DNA from: Methylotenera sp. | Lineage (GTDB): Bacteria; Pseudomonadota; Gammaproteobacteria; Burkholderiales; Methylophilaceae | DNA: 8,038 nt | Direction of reading: 5' to 3' | Assembly (NCBI GenBank): GCA_005791685.1 | Contig: SXVG01000119.1 | Span: 1-8,038 of the forward strand | Shown here: in pieces, positions 1 through 5,632 of the stretch | How positions within the stretch are numbered: position 1 is the stretch's first letter | Layout of the letters: each line of letters begins with the position of its first letter | Program-made: the position numbers and the translations under genes | The notes under the pieces: model-generated | Databases searched by the model: none | Told to the model about the DNA's origin: nothing | The model's input: the letters and a program-made list of their open reading frames with translations, nothing else

Positions 1-735
1 ACCGTGCATTTGCGCTTCGATGCGGATGCGCGGTTTACGTCGCACGTAGAGCGCCCCTATGCCTTTAGGGCCGTAAGTTTTGTGTGCACTAAAGCTCATT
101 AGATCGACCGGCAATTGCTCTAAATCAATGGCCACTTTGCCGGTGGCTTGTGCCGCATCCACATGAAAAATCACGCCGTGTTCGCGGCATAAATGGCCTA
201 TTGCCGCTATGTCCTGAATCACGCCGATTTCATTATTCACCAGCATTACCGACACCAACACGGTGTCAGGGCGTATCGCGGCTTTTAATTTTGCTATGTC
301 GAGCAAGCCGTTGGGTTCCGGGTCCAAGTAGGTGGCGCTGAAGCCTTGGCGTTCTAGTTCGCGCATGGGGTCAATGACCGCTTTGTGTTCGGTGGTCAGC
401 GTGATGAGGTGTTTGCCTTTTTCACTGTAAAAGTTGGCCGCGCCCTTAATGGCCAAGTTGTTGGATTCGGTGGCCCCGGATGTCCAGACGATTTCGCGGG
501 GGTCGGCACCAACCAATTTAGCCACTTCTTCTCTAGCGTTTTCCACGGCTTTTTCTGCGGTCCAACCATACGGATGGCTGCGCGAGGCCGGGTTGCCAAA
601 ATGCTCGGTGAGGTAGGGTATCATTTTAGCGGCCACCCTAGGATCAACCGGCGTGGTGGCCGAGTAATCCAAATAAATCGGATGCAAACCGTCTGCGGAA
701 CCGTTTACTACCGGCATTTCTATTGATGCTGACAT
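1..735 (-). CDS. iscS: Cysteine desulfurase IscS, N-terminal 245 residues (3' end beyond window)
   Basis: PLP enzyme of the ISC system that takes sulfur from L-cysteine as a persulfide and passes it to the scaffold IscU and to tRNA-thiolation partners in the cytoplasm. The reading frame is open from ATG at 735 to base 1, so the catalytic cysteine loop and C terminus lie off the left edge. Visible hallmarks are YLDYSATTPVD (21-31), FGNPASRSH (46-54), SGATESNNLAIKG (86-98), TEHKAV with the cofactor-stacking His117, HVDAAQ (191-196) and the PLP lysine Lys219 in SFSAHKTYGPKG. The N terminus is about 15 residues longer than E. coli IscS; I kept the first ATG because AAGGA lies about 11 nt upstream and no better site is seen at the internal Met7. 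It follows the second desulfurase gene by 35 nt and is very probably in the iscR operon, so IscR control is expected. The family call is firm. Confidence 0.97.
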   Translation of the reverse strand, partial: MSASIEMPVVNGSADGLHPIYLDYSATTPVDPRVAAKMIPYLTEHFGNPASRSHPYGWTAEKAVENAREEVAKLVGADPREIVWTSGATESNNLAIKGAANFYSEKGKHLITLTTEHKAVIDPMRELERQGFSATYLDPEPNGLLDIAKLKAAIRPDTVLVSVMLVNNEIGVIQDIAAIGHLCREHGVIFHVDAAQATGKVAIDLEQLPVDLMSFSAHKTYGPKGIGALYVRRKPRIRIEAQMHG

Positions 736-770
736 GCGTGTGTTTATCCTTAACTAATGGTCATTCTAGA

Positions 771-1916
771 TTAAGCAGCCATGGCGCTTAATTGTTTTAA
801 TCGTACAACTTCTTGTTGCAAGCACTGTAAAAAACCCGCCACTTGCTGCGCGTTGTTTTGTTGACTTAAGCTTACCCGTATGGCGCCACGCGCCAGTTCT
901 TCCTGCACACCCATGGCCAACAACACGGCACTGGGTTCGGTGCTGTCACTGGAACAAGCCGAGCCGCTTGCCACCGCATAGCCTTGGCGGTCTAAAGCCA
1001 TGACCAAGGTTTCGCCCTCTATGCCGTCGATAGCGAAAAAACTGGTGTTGCTCAAACGCGTCGCATGCGAGCCAAATAAGCTTGCGTTCATGGTGGCTAA
1101 ACCTGCTTCTAATTGCGTTCTAAGCTTTAAGGTGTGGCTTTGGTAATCGCTTAAACGTTGACTGGCCAATTCGCAGGCCATGCCAAAGCCAACGATGGCG
1201 GCGACGTTTTCTGTGCCACTACGCAAACCGCGCTCTTGCCCGCCGCCGTGCAACAAGGGTTGGAGGTCGACGCGTTTGTCTACAATCAGTGCGGCGGCGC
1301 CTTGTGGGCCGTGCAATTTATGGCTGGAAACAGTCATGGCATGCACGTTTAACGCGTTAAAATTAAGTGCTATTTTGCCTAATGCTTGCACCGCATCGGT
1401 GTGCATTAAGCTGCCCTGCGCACGCGCCATCTCGGCCAATTCGGCGACATCTTGTAAGACACCGGTTTCGTTGTTGGCCAGCATCACCGATACCAAGCTG
1501 GTTGCTTGATTAAGCTGCGCTTTGAATTGCGCGCGAGCAACAAGGCCTTGATCGTCCACAGCGATACTAAAGGCAGGGTGACCTTGTGCTTGCATGGCTA
1601 TGCCTGAGCGGCTCACGCACGGGTGTTCCACCGCGCTGTATAAAATTTGCGCCTTAGGTTTATGTGCGGCTAGGCCTTTAATGGCTAGGTTATTGGCCTC
1701 GGTGCCGCTGGCAGTAAACACCACTTGCGTGGCTTGCGCGCCACAGGCTCGCGCCACTTGTTCGCGCGCTTGTGCCACGGCGTCTCGGGCGGCCCGACCG
1801 TATTGATGGCGGCTACTTGGGTTGCCACATTGCGTGCGCATCCACGGTAGCATGGCGTCGAGTACGCGAGTATCGATCTGCGTGGTGGCATTGTGATCAA
1901 AGTAAACGTGGCTCAT
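771..1916 (-). CDS. Second cysteine desulfurase (NifS/IscS-like, class V aminotransferase fold)
   Basis: A complete 381-residue PLP-dependent cysteine desulfurase lying between iscR and iscS. The ends and core are all present: YFDHNATTQID (5-15), CGNPSSRHQYG (30-40), SGTEANNLAIKG (70-81), the stacking His99 in VEHPC, the PLP lysine Lys200 in SSHKLHGPQG, and RSGTENVAAI (232-241). The persulfide cysteine is Cys321 in SGSACSSDSTEP, a long flexible catalytic loop of the group I (IscS/NifS) kind rather than the SufS kind. Nothing essential looks lost, so it should be active. The start is 3 nt past the iscR stop with no good Shine-Dalgarno site, which suggests translational coupling to iscR. It differs clearly from the adjacent iscS product, so it is a diverged paralogue rather than a recent duplicate. 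Whether it feeds IscU, another scaffold or tRNA modification cannot be told from sequence. Confidence 0.93.
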   Translation of the reverse strand: MSHVYFDHNATTQIDTRVLDAMLPWMRTQCGNPSSRHQYGRAARDAVAQAREQVARACGAQATQVVFTASGTEANNLAIKGLAAHKPKAQILYSAVEHPCVSRSGIAMQAQGHPAFSIAVDDQGLVARAQFKAQLNQATSLVSVMLANNETGVLQDVAELAEMARAQGSLMHTDAVQALGKIALNFNALNVHAMTVSSHKLHGPQGAAALIVDKRVDLQPLLHGGGQERGLRSGTENVAAIVGFGMACELASQRLSDYQSHTLKLRTQLEAGLATMNASLFGSHATRLSNTSFFAIDGIEGETLVMALDRQGYAVASGSACSSDSTEPSAVLLAMGVQEELARGAIRVSLSQQNNAQQVAGFLQCLQQEVVRLKQLSAMAA

Positions 1917-1919
1917 GGC

Positions 1920-2435
1920 TTATGCGTTGGTTGCGCCTAGGTTAAGGGTTTTTTCTGGGTTTAAGCGTGGCTTCATGGTAATGACTTGCTTATTTTTTTG
2001 TGCCGCCACCATGTCGGCCAAGCTGATGCCGGCTAGGTAATCCAAAATCTTGCTATTGAGGGTCGCCCACAAATCGTGCGTCATGCAACGGCCTTCGTCA
2101 CGGCAGTTTTCATGGCCGCCGCATTGGGTGGCATCAATTAATTCGTCTACCGCATTGATGATGTCGGCCACCGAAATGTCGGCATAATTTTTGGCCAATT
2201 TATAGCCACCACCTGGTCCGCGCACACTGCTTACCAAGCCTTGCCTACGCAGGCGGCTAAACAGTTGCTCTAAATAAGACAGGGAAATGCTTTGCCGCTC
2301 GCTGATGCCGGCCAACGTCACCGGCTTGATTTCGCTAGGCAATGCGCTGCTGGCAGCGTCGTGCGCAAGTGCTTCGTTTAAGGCCAAATCCAACATGGCA
2401 GTAACGGCAAAACGTCCTTTGGTGGTGAGTTTCAT
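1920..2435 (-). CDS. iscR: Fe-S cluster-sensing transcriptional regulator IscR
   Basis: Rrf2-family winged-helix repressor that carries a [2Fe-2S] cluster and tunes ISC gene expression to Fe-S demand. The 171-residue protein opens with MKLTTKGRFAVTAMLDLALN. The recognition region is ISERQSISLSYLEQLFSRLR (44-63), and the wing has SSVRGPGGGYKL (69-80). Cluster ligands match E. coli spacing exactly: Cys105, Cys111 and Cys117 plus His120 in CGGHENCRDEGRCMTH. Compared with E. coli IscR (from memory) there are about 13 extra residues at 23-36, in the loop after helix 1. The start ATG at 2435 has AGAGGG 11 nt upstream (2447-2452). Its own promoter and a type-1 IscR operator lie directly upstream, so autorepression is expected. 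It is the first gene of the operon with the two desulfurases downstream. Confidence 0.98.
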   Translation of the reverse strand: MKLTTKGRFAVTAMLDLALNEALAHDAASSALPSEIKPVTLAGISERQSISLSYLEQLFSRLRRQGLVSSVRGPGGGYKLAKNYADISVADIINAVDELIDATQCGGHENCRDEGRCMTHDLWATLNSKILDYLAGISLADMVAAQKNKQVITMKPRLNPEKTLNLGATNA

Positions 2436-2446
2436 GACTTAAATAG

Positions 2447-2452
2447 CCCTCT
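2447..2452 (-). promoter_or_regulatory. Ribosome binding site of iscR
   Basis: AGAGGG on the minus strand ends 11 nt before the iscR ATG. The spacing is slightly long, but it is the only purine-rich site nearby and it supports the start at 2435. Confidence 0.6.
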
Positions 2453-2465
2453 GTAATTGTCGGGC

Positions 2466-2494
2466 ATTTTATAATACCCGATAACTTTAGTCAA
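2466..2494 (-). promoter_or_regulatory. Sigma-70-type promoter of the iscR operon
   Basis: Read on the minus strand: -35 TTGACT (2489-2494), a 17-nt spacer, and -10 TAAAAT (2466-2471). Each box matches the consensus at 5 of 6 positions. Transcription would start near 2459 and give a leader of about 24 nt before the iscR ATG. The -35 box lies inside the IscR operator, so repressor binding would block RNA polymerase. Confidence 0.8.
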
Positions 2495-2498
2495 CTAT
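2474..2498 (-). promoter_or_regulatory. IscR type-1 operator overlapping the iscR -35 box
   Basis: On the minus strand the site starts ATAGTTGACTAAA and ends TCGGGTAT. Compared with the 25-nt E. coli type-1 consensus as I remember it, 22 positions agree; the mismatches are at positions 14, 16 and 17, near the dyad centre. In E. coli such sites are bound by [2Fe-2S]-IscR, which represses its own operon. Position over the -35 element fits the same role here. Confidence 0.78.
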
Positions 2499-2527
2499 TT
2501 GTCGGACCGTTTACTGCGGTCGGCAGG

Positions 2528-3298
2528 CTATTTTTTGCTGTTGGGTTTTTTCGAACGGGGTTTGACATCAAAAGCCGAGGCGACGATGCTGTCTGCTTGC
2601 GCATCGCCTCCTAAAAGCTGCAATTGCAAGGCCATTTCGGCCAATTTACGGTCTTGCTTGGCGCTTTTTTCCAGCAAGGCTTGCAGGGCGGCAGACATGG
2701 CCTCGTGATTAAATTTTTCGTTATCGTCGACGACCGCGTAAGCGGTAAAGCTGTTGCTTGGGGCTTCGGCTTTTTTATCGGCAGGGGCTTCATCTAATAG
2801 GCGCGCCGGTATGCCGATAGCCGTGGCGTGTGCTGGCACGTCTTTGACCACCACCGCATTTGAGCCTATTTTGGCGCCGGTACCCAAGGTAATTGGGCCT
2901 AAAATTTTAGCGCCGGCACCAATTACCACGCCGTTTTCTAGGGTGGGGTGGCGTTTGCCTTTGTTCCATGAGGTGCCGCCTAGGGTTACGCCGTGGTAGA
3001 GCGTGCAATCGTCGCCGATGACGGCGGTTTCACCTATGACCACGCCCATGCCGTGGTCGATAAACACACGGTGACCGATGCTGGCGCCGGGGTGGATTTC
3101 GATGCCGGTTAACCAGCGGGCCAAGTGCGAGCTAAAACGCGCCAACCAAAACAAGCGTTTTTGCCATAAAAAATGCGCCAATCGGTGCATCAATAAGGCG
3201 TGCACGCCAGGGTAGGTGGTGAGTATTTCCCAATGCGTTCTGGCCGCGGGGTCGCGCTGAAACACAATGGCAATGTCTTCTTTTATATGATCAAACAT
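2528..3298 (-). CDS. cysE: Serine O-acetyltransferase CysE (short EpsC-like N terminus)
   Basis: Makes O-acetyl-L-serine from serine and acetyl-CoA, the committed step of cysteine synthesis in the cytoplasm; O-acetylserine is then sulfidated by CysK/CysM. The 256-residue protein has a short helical N-terminal domain (1-63) and a left-handed beta-helix of hexapeptide repeats (about 66-165). Active-site residues by comparison with E. coli are His82 (IDHGMG) and His117 (KRHPT), with Glu67 of GIEIHP where E. coli has Asp. VTLGGTSWNKGKRHP and IGIPARLL are typical. After residue 170 there is a tail of about 86 residues: a low-complexity linker, a probable amphipathic or coiled helix (about 196-230), and a basic end rich in Lys and Ser. 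Similar tails occur in other betaproteobacterial CysE proteins as I recall. AAAAGG lies 6 nt before the ATG. Its place next to iscR and iscS links cysteine supply to the enzymes that consume it. Confidence 0.96.
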   Translation of the reverse strand: MFDHIKEDIAIVFQRDPAARTHWEILTTYPGVHALLMHRLAHFLWQKRLFWLARFSSHLARWLTGIEIHPGASIGHRVFIDHGMGVVIGETAVIGDDCTLYHGVTLGGTSWNKGKRHPTLENGVVIGAGAKILGPITLGTGAKIGSNAVVVKDVPAHATAIGIPARLLDEAPADKKAEAPSNSFTAYAVVDDNEKFNHEAMSAALQALLEKSAKQDRKLAEMALQLQLLGGDAQADSIVASAFDVKPRSKKPNSKK

Positions 3299-3304
3299 AG
3301 TCAG

Positions 3305-3310
3305 CCTTTT
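3305..3310 (-). promoter_or_regulatory. Ribosome binding site of cysE
   Basis: AAAAGG on the minus strand, 6 nt before the ATG at 3298. This is a well-spaced site that settles the cysE start. Confidence 0.6.
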
Positions 3311-3318
3311 TTAATCTA

Positions 3319-3433
3319 ATTTTGACGCCGATGCACGCTGATAAATTCTGGATAAACCCCAAACCGCTGGCATTAAGCCTGCAAACAGAGATAAGCTGGA
3401 TGGGTTGGTATCTGCGTTTATCGGCGTCAAAAT
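3319..3433. repeat. Palindromic intergenic element with 25-nt inverted arms
   Basis: The left arm (3319-3343) and right arm (3409-3433) are inverted copies. The outer 14 nt, ATTTTGACGCCGAT, are identical, and 22 of 25 positions agree overall. The 65-nt middle (3344-3408) has no convincing reading frame. The right arm reads ATCTGCGTTTATCGGCGTC, which resembles intergenic repeats with ATCTGCGTTTATCTGCG-like text that I recall from several bacterial phyla. No transposase is present, so this is either a non-autonomous MITE-like or REP-like element or a large RNA hairpin in the trmJ-cysE spacer. The element lies wholly between the two genes and disrupts neither. Confidence 0.7.
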
Positions 3434-3455
3434 GGGTTTTGATCTGCTTTGGTTT

Positions 3456-3472
3456 TCTCTGTGTCTCTGTGG
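3456..3472. repeat. Short TCTCTGTG tandem motif beside the palindromic element
   Basis: TCTCTGTGTCTCTGTGG contains two tandem copies of TCTCTGTG; its complement reads CCACAGAGACACAGAGA. It lies between the right arm of the palindromic element and the trmJ stop. I recall near-identical text in intergenic repeats of many environmental bacteria, often close to ATCTGCG-type repeats. It is probably part of the same mobile or repetitive unit. Confidence 0.55.
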
Positions 3473-3483
3473 TGAATACGTTT

Positions 3484-4260
3484 TTAATATTTATCGTGTT
3501 TTTTCGGCGTCACGGTCAGCGTCAGTATGCCACGTAACAAGTTCACTTCTTCTTTTTCTAGGCGAATTCTGGCATAAATCCGCCGTAAGCGCTCCATGAG
3601 TTTTTTCGGTGCCTGCGGATTTAAATAGCCTATGTGCAGCAACGTTTCTTGCAAATGCTGGTAAAAGCCTTCCACGCTTTCTATGCTGGCATACACCGGC
3701 GGCGCATGCGGGCTGAGGTTGTCGGCTTGCAAGTTTTGTTTTTCCAGCGCGGCCATTCTTAGCTCATAGCACATGATTTGCACCGCCGCCGCCAGATTAA
3801 GCGACGAATAAGCCGGGTTGGCTTGTATCATGGCCAGCAACTGGCATAAATCCAGTTCGGCATTGGATAAGCCGCTCATCTCGGTGCCAAACACCAAGGC
3901 CACGGTTTGCGTGGACGCCACGTTAATGGCGGTGTGCGCCGCGCTTCTGACGTTGACCAATTCGTGCGACAAGCCGCGTTTGCGTGCGCTCATGCCTATG
4001 GCCAAGGCGCAACCTTCCAACGCTTGGGCCAAGGTATCGGTGACCACCGCCTGCTCCAGTAAATCCGCCGCGCCGGTGGCCAAAGCCGTAGCATGGGCGT
4101 CGGGAAAGCTGTCGGGTTGCACCAAATACAAGTGCTGCAAGCCCATGGTTTTCATGGCGCGCGCCGCCGAACCTATATTGCCTGGGTGGCTGGTTTGGCA
4201 TAACACCACACGAAAATTGTGCAATGGGGCTAGGGCTGGGCTATCGATAGTGGCTGACAT
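3484..4260 (-). CDS. trmJ: tRNA (cytidine/uridine-32-2'-O)-methyltransferase TrmJ
   Basis: SPOUT-class methyltransferase that puts a 2'-O-methyl group on nucleotide 32 of the tRNA anticodon loop using S-adenosylmethionine; it acts as a dimer in the cytoplasm. The 258-residue length fits E. coli TrmJ (246). The three SPOUT motifs are clear: NIGSAARAMK (28-37), FGTEMSGLSNAEL (124-136), and NPAYSSLNLAAAVQ (148-161), which forms the knotted SAM site. The C-terminal region (about 194-250) is the helical extension seen in TrmJ proteins, with LMERLRRIYARIRLEKEEVNLL-like charge patterning. The start at 4260 has no clear Shine-Dalgarno site. It lies 70 nt after the HTH-receiver gene and 185 nt before cysE. 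The trmJ-cysE-iscR order is a familiar betaproteobacterial arrangement. The wider TrmH/SpoU superfamily is the only alternative. Confidence 0.95.
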   Translation of the reverse strand: MSATIDSPALAPLHNFRVVLCQTSHPGNIGSAARAMKTMGLQHLYLVQPDSFPDAHATALATGAADLLEQAVVTDTLAQALEGCALAIGMSARKRGLSHELVNVRSAAHTAINVASTQTVALVFGTEMSGLSNAELDLCQLLAMIQANPAYSSLNLAAAVQIMCYELRMAALEKQNLQADNLSPHAPPVYASIESVEGFYQHLQETLLHIGYLNPQAPKKLMERLRRIYARIRLEKEEVNLLRGILTLTVTPKKHDKY

Positions 4261-4330
4261 GAGGGGTACCGTAAAAACGTTAGTTTAGCACCGATGGCCT
4301 TAAAGGCGGCATGCCTTAGACGGGATAACG

Positions 4331-4948
4331 CTAATGGCTCAGGCGTTCTTGTTTGCGTTCGATTAAGCCGGCCGTCAGCTCTTTCATTTCCCAGAAAGGG
4401 ATGGGGTTTTTGCTGTACAAACGCACGCGCTTAGGCAGGCCGCCTTGGGCGGCGATGTCGTCGGCGTTAAAATCGGTGATGGCCACCATGCCCATGTCGC
4501 TAAACACATCGTTGCTGCGCAAGGCGTTGAGCATGGCCAGCCCATCCATCTGACTCAAATTCAGATCTGTGATCAGCAAATCAGGCACTTGCCTACTCAT
4601 GGCTATCAAGGCTTCACAGGCATGGGCCATGATTTTTAATTCGACGGCTAAGCCCCAAGCCTTGATGGTCTGGCGGTAAAGCGCTTGCGTGGCCTCGTCG
4701 TGCTCGATGATCAGCACCTGCAGTTTAGCGTCGTCCACGCTGGGGTTTTTGTGGCTGTCTCTTTTGGCGGTCATGCGATTAAACGAGGCGCGGGTAATGC
4801 GTCTGTGGCCGCCTGGCGTTTTCCAACCTTCCAGTGCGCCTTGTTCTACCCAAAGTTGCACCGAGCGTATGGTCACCCCCAGCTCTTTAGCCACATCGCT
4901 GGTGGTCATTAAATCGAGTGCTTTGAGCGCAAGTTTTTGGGTGGCCAT
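4331..4948 (-). CDS. Orphan regulator: N-terminal MerR/excisionase-type HTH plus C-terminal receiver domain
   Basis: A 205-residue protein of unusual domain order. Residues 14-52 form a MerR/excisionase-like helix-turn-helix: TTSDVAKELGVTIRSVQLWV, then the wing-like GWKTPGGHRRI. Residues 77-197 look like a CheY-type receiver: VLIIEHDEAT supplies acidic residues Glu82 and Asp84 (the middle position is His), the likely phospho-acceptor is Asp128 in LLITDLNL, the switch threonine is Thr158 in VAITDF, and Lys180 is in LYSKNPIPF. Most response regulators have the receiver first, so this is an inverted layout. No histidine kinase is in the window. The gene follows the IHF-like gene by 45 nt on the same strand and may be co-transcribed with it. 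No good ribosome binding site is visible. The targets are unknown; binding DNA and responding to phosphorylation are inferences from the domains. Confidence 0.85.
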   Translation of the reverse strand: MATQKLALKALDLMTTSDVAKELGVTIRSVQLWVEQGALEGWKTPGGHRRITRASFNRMTAKRDSHKNPSVDDAKLQVLIIEHDEATQALYRQTIKAWGLAVELKIMAHACEALIAMSRQVPDLLITDLNLSQMDGLAMLNALRSNDVFSDMGMVAITDFNADDIAAQGGLPKRVRLYSKNPIPFWEMKELTAGLIERKQERLSH

Positions 4949-4993
4949 GGGCTGAATCTTGATCGTTTAAGGCGGGGTTTAAGCGTTGGTCGC

Positions 4994-5284
4994 TTAGTCG
5001 GCCAAGGGTTGATTGAGGCGATCTTTGAGCATTTTGCCGCTTCTAAAACAAGGGTAGGCCGTGGCTTTACGCTGAATTTGCTCGCCGGTTTTGGGGTTTC
5101 TAACGGTGCGCGCCGGCCTCGTTTTGCTGGCAAACGTGCCAAAGCCACGTATTTCAAATTTATTGCCCGCGCTTAAATGCTGGCCCATAAATTCGATGAG
5201 GTTATTGATGCACATCAAGCAATCCGCTTCCGATAAATAGGGGAAGCTTTTTTTGATGTTATTTACCAACTCAGATTTCGTCAT
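4994..5284 (-). CDS. HU/IHF-family DNA-bending protein, IHF-beta-like
   Basis: A 96-residue nucleoid-associated protein. It opens with MTKSEL as in IhfB, and has the body motif FEIRGFGTFASKTRPART (43-60). The DNA-inserting proline is Pro64 in VRNPKTGE, which is kept, so it should bend DNA in the minor groove. Length matches IhfB (94). The first helices (NNIKKSFPYLSEADCLMC) are less typical, and the protein has three cysteines (Cys22, Cys25, Cys79), two of them in a CxxC arrangement. A standard ihfB usually lies after rpsA in proteobacteria, so this may be a second, diverged copy rather than the main IHF-beta. GGAA lies about 7 nt before the ATG. It is divergent from suhB across a 378-nt AT-rich region and is followed by the HTH-receiver gene. 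Whether it forms homodimers or pairs with IHF-alpha cannot be seen. Confidence 0.9.
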   Translation of the reverse strand: MTKSELVNNIKKSFPYLSEADCLMCINNLIEFMGQHLSAGNKFEIRGFGTFASKTRPARTVRNPKTGEQIQRKATAYPCFRSGKMLKDRLNQPLAD

Positions 5285-5393
5285 GGCGGTTCCGGCTGCT
5301 AATGGGCTGCTACAAGTGGAGTGACTACTTGGTCACTGCTGCCAGAAACAGTTTGGCGTCCATGCATGGCGCTAAGTTTATGGCGTTAAATTA

Positions 5394-5477
5394 TTGAAAA
5401 TAAATATTATCAGAGATTTGGTTATTGTGTTTATCATCTTGATATCAGTTAATACTATTTATACAATTTATTTTCAA
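5394..5477. repeat. 12-bp inverted repeat in AT-rich divergent promoter region
   Basis: TTGAAAATAAAT (5394-5405) is exactly inverted as ATTTATTTTCAA (5466-5477), with 60 nt between. The two arms bracket the candidate suhB promoter; the right arm overlaps its -10 box and start region. It could be a paired operator, or a chance product of AT-rich sequence. Confidence 0.5.
5439..5467 (+). promoter_or_regulatory. Candidate sigma-70 promoter of suhB
   Basis: -35 TTGATA (5439-5444), 17-nt spacer, -10 TACAAT (5462-5467); each box matches consensus at 5 of 6 positions. Transcription would begin near 5474 and give a leader of about 190 nt, long for a housekeeping gene and long enough for RNA-level control. 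Confidence 0.6.
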
Positions 5478-5578
5478 AATGTTTACAAATGGCAGACCGC
5501 CCAGCATTTTTGTAAAGCGCTTGGGTCTGGCAGGTGGTAGGTTAATTTAACAAATCGTATTAAAATGACGACTTTACC

Positions 5579-5588
5579 GTTCTTTAAC
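5579..5588 (+). promoter_or_regulatory. boxA-like antitermination element in the suhB leader
   Basis: GTTCTTTAAC differs at one position from the E. coli rRNA boxA core GCTCTTTAAC and resembles boxA text I remember from betaproteobacterial rRNA operons. It lies 74 nt before the suhB ATG, on the sense strand, inside the presumed leader. boxA RNA binds NusB-NusE, and SuhB is part of that complex in E. coli, where Nus factors are reported to control suhB through a leader boxA. A 10-mer can occur by chance, so the call rests on the match together with the gene it precedes. Confidence 0.6.
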
Positions 5589-5604
5589 CCACCAATTCAG
5601 TAAG

Positions 5605-5632
5605 CCGACCTAAGCCACTGTGCTTTAGTTGG
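5605..5632 (+). promoter_or_regulatory. Leader hairpin between boxA and the suhB start
   Basis: CCGAC-CT-AAGC pairs with GCTT-TA-GTTGG around a CACTGT loop: 5 bp (one G-U), a 2x2 internal loop, then 4 bp. It begins 16 nt after boxA and ends 30 nt before the ATG. Modest stability; it has no U-run, so it is not a terminator. It could help present or hide the weak GAGA ribosome site at 5655-5658. Confidence 0.4.

Noticed and set aside
385..726. Plus-strand reading frames opposite iscS (and similar ones opposite the second desulfurase, trmJ and the HTH-receiver gene)
   Set aside because: They are antisense shadows of well-supported genes, with no family features and no ribosome sites.
2505..2521. 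GACCG/CGGTC hairpin after cysE as an intrinsic terminator
   Set aside because: Only 5 bp and no T-run on the minus strand; read-through from cysE into iscR remains possible.
3322..3537. 71-codon plus-strand reading frame with hydrophobic residues, across the trmJ-cysE spacer
   Set aside because: It runs through the palindromic element and into the antisense of trmJ, has no ribosome site, and its hydrophobic part comes from T-rich repeat sequence.
4261..4330. AAGGC/GCCTT hairpin between the HTH-receiver gene and trmJ as a terminator
   Set aside because: The stem is 5 bp and the nearest T-run is more than 25 nt downstream; no clear trmJ promoter was found either.
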